Source: Eustoma russellianum
Lineage: Eukaryota; Streptophyta; Magnoliopsida; Gentianales; Gentianaceae
Direction: 5' to 3'
DNA: 64,000 nt
NCBI GenBank assembly: GCA_036186865.1
Contig: AP025041.1
Coordinates: 38,992,257 to 39,056,256 of the forward strand
The position numbers were made by a program, and so were the translations under genes. Of the stretch, positions 21,401 through 31,051 are shown piece by piece. The notes under the pieces are model-generated. The model searched no databases. It was not told the origin of the DNA and saw nothing but the letters and a program-made list of their open reading frames with translations. The first letter of the stretch is position 1. Every line of letters starts with the position of its first letter.

Positions 21401-22083
21401 CGAGGGGTACATCGGGTAGCCATTGTCTTAGATTGGCCTTTTTTAGGTCGTCTCTTTTATTTCTTAATGCGATACATTGCCTGCAGAAATTGGATACCCA
21501 TTTTATACTGTGGAGTGGCGTGTTAAAAGCTGAATGTAATCTTTGTTTTTGATCTAAAAAGTAGTCATATAGAAACTATATAATTGCGCATTGCGTTTTT
21601 GTGCTTATGGGTTCTCCGTGTTGCTGCATTGTTCCAGTCATGCCCTCTAAGCACGTTGGCGTTAGTAATACTTCGTTTTGTTAAGGAAATATTAATTGGA
21701 ACCGGAAAAATGTTGGGGGAGAATATCTGTCACTTCACTTGCCTCAATTGCATTTCCCCATCCTAGGATCTCGAGTTCGATCCCCCTCCCCAATTTGAAA
21801 AAGAAAAAAAAATGTCACTTGCCCCAATTGCATGCAGCAGTTATAATTGATCTGAACGTAAACTCCTCATGACTTGCACTTAGTGGTTCTTGTCTCAGCT
21901 GCTTAATGCCGATGACAGTGAAAAATGCTGGTATTTTCTTGTCCCTCTCCCCCTCTTAATGACTCACAATGATATGGGCGTTCATTTCTTTACCTTACCA
22001 GCATATACCAGAACCCGGCTATTCTGAAGGCTGCGACAGCAGCATTCTGGACATCCTGCCATGTGATATCAAAGCTGTTCTGA
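18419..22083 (+). CDS. Unrecognised 254-aa plant protein, six exons
   Basis: Exons: 18419-18676, 20353-20443, 20725-20921, 21030-21057 (a 28-nt microexon), 21164-21272 and 22002-22083. All five introns are GT-AG, and the phases (0,1,0,1,2) join into one frame of 254 residues plus stop. I do not recognise the family. Residues 1-50 are charged with a helical TIEVVLEQCQRALELL stretch; residues 55-70 are very acidic (DEEEEADNDDN). Residues 117-182 include DVVNKKDIWEGG and FVLVRREDIVDGMACFMAAY. Residues 192-227 start GKTFSVNKKKGKL. The last 40 residues are hydrophobic (SWGATAVGIYQNPAILKAAT) and could be a C-terminal membrane anchor. I took the ATG at 18419 because it opens the exon that splices in phase. 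An in-frame ATG at 18356 also exists but adds a hydrophobic tail less typical of the rest. No function is claimed. Confidence 0.8.
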
Positions 22084-22559
22084 ACCAGGAGATGCAGAGA
22101 AGGCTAAGCAAAGTCGTTCTTTTACCTCTGCAGGTGCTGTTTGCTATTCTTTCGGATAATGTAGCGTGACTTACTGCTTTGTGCTACACTTGATTGATCT
22201 GGGACTATTTGATCCTGTAAATATGCTCCCCATTAATGTTGTTCTTCTTATATATATAATTTAGTTCATTCACTCCAGTAGTCATCGTGTGTATGAGGCT
22301 GTACCTGCACTAGAACAATGTTCTTTTGAACATCTACGACTAATGGTATTGGCCATGTTTTAAAAAATGCGTTTTTGTTTCTCCTTGCCTCAATTGTATG
22401 AGGCTGTACCTGCTCTTTTATGTGTTGTCTGTTGGTAGTTTTATTAGAAATAACCGCTTTTCATTTTAGTAGATACTTTATCGTGAGATACGGAAACAGA
22501 TATGACCAAGTGTCAGATCAGTAGGGTGGTTGTATTTAGAATAGATGTGAAGTAGCAGT
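22084..22559 (+). other. 3' flank of the 254-aa gene
   Basis: T-rich sequence that probably includes the 3' untranslated region. No certain polyadenylation site and no other gene seen. Confidence 0.45.
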
Positions 22560-22765
22560 CGGTCGAATATGATGAAGTAAAGCAAAATGACTCACTAAAT
22601 TGGATGCGCTTCTTATATTGTGAATTAACAGTTAATCGACACAGCTTGACACAATTTTTATTATGGGTCATCGGGAAACCACCTCTGTGTTTTTATATGG
22701 TTGCGTATATCCAACTCTCTCATATCCCGCCATAGCCTCGAGTCTAATGTTGTTACATATTATTT
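22560..22765 (+). mobile_element. Family D (Au-like SINE) copy, truncated
   Basis: Starts at AATATGATGAAGTAAAGC and keeps GACACAGCTTGACAC, TATGGGTCATCGGGAAACC, GGTTGCGTATATCC and a short ATGTTGTTA end. The T-rich head seen in full copies is missing. Confidence 0.65.
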
Positions 22766-22915
22766 GATTATTCCTAGAGCATCAGGAGTTTTGAGTTGCT
22801 GTCTGCCGCTCGAGCCATTTGGCCAACACGCGGATCAAGAACTGCATGATGACAGGGTCTTGTAAAGGGTTGCCTATTTTGAACAACCATGGAAGCCGTT
22901 TCAATCTCCAATTAC

Positions 22916-23098
22916 GGGTTAGGATTCCCCCACCTCAAATCCCTTACCCAATGCGTCACCACGCGACACGTGGCAGCAGAGGTGGGTGGTGAGGCTAGAT
23001 GCGGGTCATCCTCATCTAGCCTCACCACTCATCCCTACTGCCACGTGTCGCGCAGTGACGTGTGAGGTGATGAGAAAATGTGTGAGGTGATTTCATCC
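22916..23098. mobile_element. MITE M2, copy 2
   Basis: Long inverted arms surround GGTGAGGCTAGATG and CATCTAGCCTCACC. The left arm has GCGACACGTGGCAGCAG and the right arm CTGCCACGTGTCGCGC, so a G-box-like ACACGTGGC lies in each. The outer ends are more diverged than in copy 1, and the flanking duplication (TCCAATTAC and CCCAATGAC) matches at 7 of 9 bases. Edges are approximate. Confidence 0.72.
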
Positions 23099-23815
23099 CC
23101 CAATGACGCCCTTGCAAATATGTTCTGAAAAAGAAGTTGGATGGAAGACATGAAATGAAATAGTTGCTGTCCAAGAAAAGAATTTTATATAATTCAATGT
23201 TCTTTTCAAAATTAAAAGAAAGATTTGAGAGATATGGCATTTGAGTTGAAATGATTTGAGATGTGGCTGTAGAACCTTCAAAGGGATAACTCTCAGAACA
23301 TTACAAATGTCACGGCTCGTGTCTTATAACAAAGTCTGTTATCGATAAAGTCTGGTACACGATAAAATCTGGTATATTCCAACAACATCAAAAGTTATCG
23401 CTAAAGTCTAGGGAAGATTTATCTATCGATAGAGAGTGTGTTTCAAGTGATACTATATGTAATCTCTTAAATGTAAACATTACATCAACCTTACAACTAT
23501 GTAAACAACGTCATCATCCTAATAACGTAAGATCACACCAAGAAACACAAGTACTTTTAAATAAAAATATGGTGTCATCCCCTTTTTACTCATCTAAAAG
23601 GAAAAAAATTGAAAAAGTGAGTTTCGATTAGCTCAATAAAGAAAAATAATGGTATTATAAGATACATAACACATTTATCTACTTTTATATACCCAAAACA
23701 AAGTACGTAGTTTTTATATAACACTTCGACACACTTTCCCTTTTAAAAACTTACAACATAAACATTATATACGAGACCAAAGCTAAGACTCTTCGAAACG
23801 CAAAATTGCGCGCTC
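23099..23815. other. Intergenic DNA, no gene recognised
   Basis: AT-rich sequence. A weak antisense family C match (ACATCAAAAGTTATCGCTAA near 23387) is the only named item. Confidence 0.45.
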
Positions 23816-24090
23816 TTATAGTTAGAAAGATTTCGACTTTCTATTATACGGTGATATACATGTTTCTGACCAATTTAGTATCGGAAGCTTCCTATTTGTA
23901 TTTACTGAATTTTCTCACTAATACACTAGCACATATTATTGTGTCATTTATGCAGGTACATATAGAGCCGAGAGTCTCACTGGAACCAAACTCTCTATCC
24001 CTTAGGATAAAGCTATAGCTATTGTTTCCTTCCCAGACCTTAACGATAGCTTTTGATGACATTGGAATATACTGGATATGAGTGATTGAT
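23816..24090 (+). mobile_element. Family C (RTE 3' tail) copy
   Basis: Shares TATCGGAAGCTTCC, TTCTCACTAATACAC, AGAGCCGAGAGTCTCACTGG, CAAACTCTCTATCCC and AACGATAGCTTTTGATGAC with the RTE LINE tail at 33.5-33.7 kb. The sense copy ends at a GGAATATACTGGATATGA block without a clear TTG tract. Confidence 0.65.
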
Positions 24091-24362
24091 ATTATACGAT
24101 GATAACACCAACGAAAGAAGTCTACCATTGGTACTTATCTGATCAAGATAGCTGTGTGTGTACACGACGATACCCTTTCAAAATACATGAACGTCCATAT
24201 AACTATACATGAGAAACGCTTGATTTCTTTGACCGAAACATGTACGCATATATTCATCGCATGGCAAGAGGTTTACGTCATCCTTAACATGCTTCTTATC
24301 ATAAGACATGGATGACCCATGACTTGCTCCACATAATAACAAACATGGTTGTCGCATAACTT

Positions 24363-24496
24363 GGGATAAGATCCTCTCATCCATTTTCCCTCACTCCACT
24401 TACGACCACGCTCTTATCTAGTCTCACCACACCACCTTACTGTCACATGTTGTACGGTGACGCATGAGGTGAAGTGATTGAGGGGCAAGAGATCCC
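24363..24496. mobile_element. MITE M2, copy 3 (shortened)
   Basis: Ends GGGATAAGATCCTCTC and, in reverse, TGGGATCTCTTGCCCC are inverted. The centre keeps TCTAGTCTCACCAC, and TGACGCATGAGGTG resembles the right arm of copy 2. About 50 bp of the centre are missing. Confidence 0.6.
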
Positions 24497-25524
24497 ATCT
24501 ACATAACTTGACACAATATGTTTTAGTGGCTACGTCATTCCCCCATGAAGGGGTGTCTTTTTCTTTAATGTGCTTTAACATCATCATACGTTGTAGGGCT
24601 TTCTACATCCCAATACATGCTTCAAGCATCACACATGTCATGCTTCGTTTTCGATATCTTTATCACATGACATGTTTTCAGTGTAGCGCTCCGCTCCCGA
24701 ACCCTAGCATCAGGAACGGTGTACCCATCGTATCTCACTAAGGAGAATACAAGACGTCGATACAAATCAACTACACGTCATCATAATAACGCAAATCGAT
24801 GTCAGCGGAAGTCATTACTAAAACCCTGGATAAAATAATCATCATCATTAACACAATGTCTAAAAATTTCTAAATCAATACAATAGTCAAATGTACGTAA
24901 ACACTAATCTCGAAAATGCATAAACCTCGAGTGTCGTAACAACCGCCTCAACCAACTCTCGAAAGTCTTTTCTAAATATCGTAGTCTCAAAATCTCCCGT
25001 CTCGATCTTCTACGGTATACCAACTCCTGTGTAAGCATACCCTAACTTCTCATGCCTGCAAAACTGGTGAGTGGTGGTGTGAGCCAAAATCAACGGGCTC
25101 AGTAAGCAACCTACATATACTTGTTATAGAAATCATACATGCAGAAGCAAATACACATAACCTTTATAGTTAACATACATGTCCTTAGTCCACAAATAAT
25201 TTCACTTAATTATCTTAACAGTTAACACTTCAAAAACACAAAATAAATAATTCATCAGCTCAATCTCAATTAACGCGATACATTCTCTTCTCAAATATGA
25301 CATACTCAACAAATAAATAATCACATAACAAAGAAGAGAACAATACATACCAATGAAGCAGATAAACTGCGGAAAGTAAGTCACTCCACATAATAATGCG
25401 TAAATTCATGATGCATGCCCCTCTCTACGTGTCACGCGCAACAAAAGACATGTCATGCACGATGCATATATCTCTACCGTGCAATACATGATCCCGGGAC
25501 CTAATGGTGATATAATCTATCACC

Positions 25525-25747
25525 CCGACACCCGTGCCCATTTAGACACAGCCTGCCGTTGTCGACACCCGTGCCCATCTAGACCCGGCCTGCCTCGGTA
25601 CCCGTGCCCATCTAGACCTGGCCTACCGTCCGACACCCGTGCCCATTTAGACCCGGCCTGCCGTCCCCGACACCTGCGCCCATTTAGACGCAGCCTGTCG
25701 TCCTCACTATCCATCAATAATCGTGCCCATGTTAGGCACAACCTGTC
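25525..25747. repeat. Minisatellite inside the solo LTR, about six units
   Basis: Units of roughly 33-45 bp share CACCCGTGCCCAT, TTAGAC or CTAGAC, and GGCCTGCCGTCC. The first five start near 25525, 25562, 25595, 25630 and 25667; a sixth, shorter unit begins near 25719. Units differ by substitutions and small indels, so the array is old or error-prone. Confidence 0.85.
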
Positions 25748-26515
25748 AAATACAATGCAATGCTCGTGCCATGAATGCAAATGCATATCATACGTAATCT
25801 GGTGTATCCATACTCATACATATGCTCGCGCCCATACACGTGCATATATACGTGTATGTATACCCCTACACATCCATATACATATACAATATGCATTGAA
25901 ATCGTACAACCCTACATACACCCAGTTTACATACATGTCTCACATATACACACAGCTCACATATAGAGAAAATCCAATTGCAGATATGCAACAAACAACA
26001 CACTAATACATGATAAACATAACAAGCACAAATAGACCATTTACCTCTGATGCATGACAACATAACGAGCACAGATAGACCACTTACCTCTGATTGGTCG
26101 CTTAACTTCCATATTCTATGGTCGAACATGAAGGAGGTTATCATAAAAGTCTTTGCTTCTACAGGTCCAACTCATCCTCCAACTTATCCATGATGATTTC
26201 TCCTAATTCTGTTATGATACACCGCCATTTCTCTATGTTTCAAACCCACACAACTGACAATAGAATTTGTGTTCTTAAAAGGAGTCACTCCGAAACTGAA
26301 AGCATACTTTTGAATTACAAAAATATTATGAAACCCAAGATCGCCGTCTTCAGGGTAACAATGAATTTGCAATTGATTGGTGTTGTCTGAAGATTATTAG
26401 CAATATAAATGGAGTAAGTATCAGAGAAAATAGAAGACTGAACTTTAGCAATGTAATAAAATGAGAGGAATTGCATGACCAAACGAATTATGCTCACAGT
26501 AGGAGGCGTCTTAGT

Positions 26516-26518
<3 letters not shown>

Positions 26519-26577
<59 letters not shown>
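26519..26577. repeat. (TA)n microsatellite
   Basis: An uninterrupted TA tract of about 59 bp inside the solo LTR. It is likely to vary in length between individuals. Confidence 0.95.
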
Positions 26578-26579
<2 letters not shown>

Positions 26580-27396
26580 GGTACCTTGTATTATACATTA
26601 GTAAATCATGCATCAATTTAACTTTATGGCCATTCAAAGTAGCTTTTCCAAATTTCACAAACATACGGCCCTTTACAAATCCATACAATCCACTTTTTAA
26701 TATGCATGAGAATACACAGCACATAAATATTCACATATACATCCAATCCACCGTCTACATATGTGTGTTGATATATATATTCATGAAACCCCGGCCACTG
26801 TTCCATGTATTACAATAATTCCACTTTATAATATTTTCATATATAAAATCGGCACACACATGATGCATACACCTATAATCATTTATCTATAAAAGCACTT
26901 ATACGAATGCAAGATCCAAAATCTATATCGAAGTATATACATAACTTTTATAAAATTCATAATAAATACACTAATGTTACTTACATATTCGTATACCATA
27001 CAGTAAACAAAGTTGGATAGGTTGAAGCTAATAACTATTTCTCCTTTCTTCCTCTTGTTCTCCTCGCTGCAGAGGATAGTTTGGATGTTGCTTATGTTGC
27101 TTCTCTTAGTATTAGTTTGTAGGTTGAAAGGAAAACGATCGGACAGAAGGAATTGGAAATTCATGGGGATTTCTTTTTCTTTATTAAGGGGAGGGGATAA
27201 GGTTGGGTAAAAGGGGATGGATTCTTGGGGCTTGACATAGGCATAATTGAGGGATAATTGGGTGGGGATTTAATGCCTCCCACTCAGACGTTACTTTTTC
27301 TTTTTTTTTTGTTTTGTTTTTTTTTTTTACATTTAAAGTATTTCTATTATTATTATTACAACTCTTTCTTTTAACAACCCGGGATGTAACATTCAG

Positions 27397-27660
27397 TCAC
27401 CAATATTCTTGCCGTTATATATACCCTACAATACCTGTTAAGTGCTTCACATACTATTTTTCATAAATAAATCACAAAACGAATGTCAACCATGTAAAAA
27501 TAAGCATAAAAAGACATGCTGTAATTTTCTAACAAATCGTGACCCTTATGATGTATTAGTTTGAACTCAATATAAATTCAAAGTTCTAAAATTCTTAACC
27601 AAGTTTCTAAAGCATTTAAACCACTCTAACCAGTTTGTGACTTAAGTTATATCTATAACA
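27397..27660. other. AT-rich spacer
   Basis: No gene or named repeat recognised. Confidence 0.45.
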
Positions 27661-27669
27661 AAATCGAGT

Positions 27670-27895
27670 GACGGAATAACAACAACTATATTCTAACAAC
27701 AGCAAAAAGTATCGCTAGGATCTTCGCTAGGATATAAAGAATGTGAGAGAGACACCTCCACCCCAAACAAAAAGTATCGCTAGGATATGAAGAATGTGAG
27801 AGAGACACCTCCACTCCAAGAGATAGAGAATTTAGTTTCAATAAGACATTCGTCTCTATATGTACTTGCATAGATGACAAAATAATAGGAATATA
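27670..27895 (-). mobile_element. Family C (RTE 3' tail) copy, antisense, internally duplicated
   Basis: AAAAAGTATCGCTAGGATAT is repeated about 60 bp apart, and GAATGTGAGAGAGACACCTC occurs twice. In reverse the order is the RTE tail: ACTAAATTCTCTATC, GGAGGTGTCTCTC, ATCCTAGCGATAC, then a TTGTTGTT end. Confidence 0.6.
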
Positions 27896-28133
27896 CAGTG
27901 CTAATGTAGTAGTGAGGTGTGTAGTAGTGAAAACACAATAATAAGAATACTATCGGCGTCAATGAGCCTCTGAGATTGTTGCGATGGCGCACGAAGCCTG
28001 TGAATCCTTTAACATTCTCCAGATGTTCATGAGGGCTCACGACCAACCAATGAGGGTTCGGGACGTCACTGACTTGTGGTTTCTATTACTATGTGAAGCG
28101 TATCAAACCCATGTAACAACCCACGTCCCATTT

Positions 28134-28550
28134 TAGGTGTTTAGTTGGAGGGGTAAGGGAATGGGTTTGGATTTCTCCATACCCTTAAAAGATGTTTGTT
28201 TGGGGAAATGGGGGAATAGTTTCGTTTTGATATCAAATTATTTGGTAATGGATATCGTTTTTTGATATATTAGTCCCTTGTCTATCAATATGGGGAATGG
28301 GGGTATGGCCGGTCAACGTCGCCTTCCGCCGGTCGCTGTTTCGGCCGGTCAAATTTTTCCGACCACCCACATTCAATATTCATTTCAATTACGATACGTT
28401 CCAAACACCGTCATGTTTATCATACCCATTCTCACTTCGATACCAAACAACTATCACTTTTACACTCAAAACACATATACTCCAAGTCCATATCCTCTCA
28501 TACCTATTCCAATTCTGATTCCGATACCCAAATGCGAACCAAACGCCACC
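28134..28550. mobile_element. Candidate MITE with GGTG...GTTTGGTT ends
   Basis: The left end GGTGTTTAGTTGG and the right end read in reverse (GGTGGCGTTTGGTTCG) are similar. The arms are rich in GGGAATGGG on the left and CCCATTC or CCGATACCC on the right. TTA-like flanks suggest a PIF/Harbinger type, but the duplication is not clean. No protein is encoded. Confidence 0.45.
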
Positions 28551-28619
28551 TTTAATTTTTAGGCTTCCAAAGACACCTAATTTCACTATACATGTGTATA
28601 AACATTAACACATGATTTC

Positions 28620-28780
28620 CGGACGTTTCTGGTGTAGTAGAATCCTTTGTTTGCACAGAATCCAACAATTTGATTTACACAGTTTTATTTTACACTTTGT
28701 TTATAAAGCTGTTTTCGTATTTCGAATCCGTGATCTTAAGTCACAAAACAACAAACTCACTCGTTATCAAGTCCAGCCCT
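28620..28780 (-). mobile_element. Family B (Au-like) fragment, antisense
   Basis: Diverged. TACACTTTGTTTATAAAGC, GCTGTTTTCGTATTTCGAA and GTCACAAAACAACAA match the 5' part of family B read in reverse, as in the array near 18 kb. Confidence 0.5.
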
Positions 28781-29520
28781 TCAGATTAAGAGATGATTCA
28801 AACTTCACAAACTCATCAAGAAACAATTAATCTAAAGAAAACTAAGTCATAAACATTTCAAACGCTTCCAAATACAAAAATGTCCTTACCTTGGTGTTTA
28901 CAGCAACAAGAACAACACACCCAAATCTTGACCTTCTTTGAAACACAATTCAAACCAAAATCTATCCGAAATCAATAAAGATTATGCGGGCAAAATTACA
29001 TAGTTTGACACCCCCTCTTCCCCAGCCTGCCAAATCCACCGCCCCTTCCCATGAACCTCCAAATCCCGCCACCATCTCCGACCTTCATTGCAGCTCCAAA
29101 AAGAACGACCAAACTCTTTTTGGGATGTTTTGCATCATTTTGTGCAGCAATTTCTGATTTTCTCCAAAAGGACAATCAAACTGTTCTGATTTTAGTTGTT
29201 TCCCAATCATCTGTTTTGCAGCAATTTCATCTCTGAAGTGGGGTGGGGAAGAAGGTGAAGACTTTAGGGCTGTGATAGAACAGTTCAGGAAGAATGGATA
29301 ATGGATAGAGGCTGGGCTTGGGGTTGGGTTGCAGTCCCATGCTTGTGAAGGATTGTTGGTTGGTGAGGGGGGGGGGGGGCGGTTGGGTGGGTTGTGGACG
29401 AAGCTTCTGTTGGAAAAAGTACGTTAAAGTACCTTTTCGTGTGCTCCAAACTTATATAGAATGTATATGAGGTTGTTTGGGAGATTGATGTGATGGGTTG
29501 CAATGTTAGGAACTTTCAGT
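28781..29520. other. Intergenic DNA, no gene recognised
   Basis: Open frames are short. A poly-G tract of about 14 G lies near 29366-29379. No domains or exon signals convinced me. Confidence 0.45.
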
Positions 29521-29780
29521 CGGACGTGGAACTCTCACGTGGGTCGATAAATAAGAGTTCCATGTTGATCAGAGGACGTCGATCTCTCATTGAGAGATCG
29601 ACGTGAGAGTTCTATGTTGATCTGAGGACGTCGATCTCTCATGAGAGATCGACGTGAGAGATCTACGTTGATCTGAGGACGTCGATCTCTCAATGAGGGT
29701 TCGACGTGAGAGATCGACGTGAGAGATCGACGTACGTCGATCGATCGACGTGAGGGTTCGACGTGCCAGCGGCGGACAGA
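29521..29780. repeat. Palindromic minisatellite (about 52-bp period)
   Basis: GTTGATC(A/T)GAGG starts at 29564, 29616 and 29667, periods of 52 and 51 bp. Each unit contains GACGTCGATCTCTC followed by its near-perfect inverse GAGAGATCGACGTG. A degenerate run of GATCGACGTGAGAG units follows to about 29770. Every unit can fold into a hairpin, and the array is dense in GATC, CG and ACGT. Confidence 0.85.
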
Positions 29781-30400
29781 ACCTTTCATTTTGGGTTGCA
29801 ACTTTTGATCCAAGGATCATCTCCCTTCACCTATGAACGGTAAACAACTGCCATAACTGATAGAAAAACTGCTGAAATGAGTTTCAAACATGGTTTTTAA
29901 CACAATCCAAGGTCTATATATATGAGATCTTGCTATCTTCAATATACACAACATTCTTGCAAAATTCAAAAGAAATTTCAGCAACCTTTCTATCATTCTC
30001 TCCTTTATCTTTCTCTTCTAAATCAAGTTCATTCTTCTTCTCCTAGAGCAAAGGAAAAGAAGACAGCCGTTATATCTTGGGAAGCATTAGTCTTGTTGTC
30101 TACCTTGCTCGTTGGTAGAGACTAAATTGCTTTAAGGACAGAGTTATCTTGAGACTCGTCTCGGCTTTTGTTTGATCATCTTTCTTGCTTGTTTGCTACA
30201 ATTTCCTAACAGCTTCTTGTGGCCGAAGGGAGGGCGGCGGGTTCTGGCAATGGAGCTTTTCAAAAAAAAAAAAAAGGTGACTTTCTCTCTTTTTCACTTT
30301 TTGTTAATTCTTTTTTTTTTCTTAAAAAATTACCTTTCTTATTTATTCACTAGTTTATTTTTCCTTATAATCTGGGTTTGTATGTAGGAAAAAAGCGGTT
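29781..30400. other. Upstream flank of the 14-3-3 gene
   Basis: AT- and T-rich sequence with short open frames that look like chance. No gene recognised. Confidence 0.4.
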
Positions 30401-30490
30401 GGGATCAGATGAGGTAAAAAATGAGGCATCCAATCACAGATTGCCACGTGGTATGTAACGGCAGTTTTGACCTTAAAAAAAAACCATTTA
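30401..30490. mobile_element. MITE M1, half copy (left arm)
   Basis: GATCAGATGAGGTAAAAAAT and GAGGCATCCAATCAC match the left arm of the complete M1 at 59802. The right arm is absent. It carries CCACGTGG, a perfect G-box, at 30444-30451, about 600 bp upstream of the 14-3-3 start codon. Confidence 0.65.
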
Positions 30491-30539
30491 GATACTCTTT
30501 ATCATTTAGTACGATTTTACGTTTTTGTTTTTGTCTTTT

Positions 30540-30815
30540 ATTGTTTATGCATATATACAGTTATTACTATAATTTCAGAAATCTTTTATTTGTATTTACT
30601 AAATTCTTTCACTAATACATTAATACACTAACACAACATATTCTTTTTATTTTCTTTTATTGTATCATCTATGAAGTTACATATAGAACTGGAAGTCTCG
30701 GTAAAAGCAAACTTTTTATCTTTTGGTATGGAAATATTGTTTGTCTGTCTCTCAATTTTTCTAATTTTAACGATAACTTTTGATATCGTCGGAATATATT
30801 GTAGTTTTTGTATTC
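30540..30815 (+). mobile_element. Family C (RTE 3' tail) copy
   Basis: Shares TTGTATTTACTAAATTC, TTCACTAATACATTAATAC, GAACTGGAAGTCTCGG and AACGATAACTTTTGATATCG with the RTE tail at 33.5 kb. Diverged, with no clear TTG tract at its end. Confidence 0.55.
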
Positions 30816-31051
30816 AACTTTTGTGTCTACGCTAACTACAAGGTTGAAAGCCTCTTTTCTAAGTTGTTTTTAACAACTTAAATACAACAATTTCTCTTTC
30901 AGGAAAAATTAAATAAAGAAATACTTTACTATCTCAGTCCAAATTAGACTACCCAATCGCGATAACTGCAAAGTAAAAGCCTCAACAATTTTCTTTCTCG
31001 TCTAATTCCCCTCCCTTTCTCTCTCCTGAAACTGCAACTAGAAACAAAATC

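Larger units (their letters stand above)
24682..27391 (-). mobile_element. Solo LTR (2710 bp), antisense
   Basis: The segment starts TGTAGCGCTCCGCTCCCG and ends CAACCCGGGATGTAACA. Read in reverse it is a TG...CA LTR opening TGTTACATCCCGGGTTG. TTCAG flanks both ends (24677-24681 and 27392-27396). No primer-binding site, polypurine tract or second LTR is present, so this is a solo LTR left by recombination between the two LTRs of one element. Large LTRs with a TGTTACATCCCG-type start are common in Ty3/gypsy elements such as Tekay-type chromoviruses; that assignment is inference. It contains a minisatellite and a long AT repeat. Confidence 0.85.

Noticed and set aside
25455..26006. 183-codon frame with repeated Pro/Arg/Cys words
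   Set aside because: It is the minisatellite of the solo LTR read through. The period is irregular, there is no start context, and it lies in an LTR.
26494..26818. Open frames with long Tyr-Ile runs on both strands
   Set aside because: They are translations of the TA microsatellite inside the solo LTR.
28278..28562. 94-codon frame near 28.3 kb as a gene
   Set aside because: It lies wholly within a candidate MITE and has no recognisable domain.
29535..29820. Arg/Ser-rich frames on the minus strand
   Set aside because: They are readings of the palindromic minisatellite; both strands are open because the array is inverted on itself.
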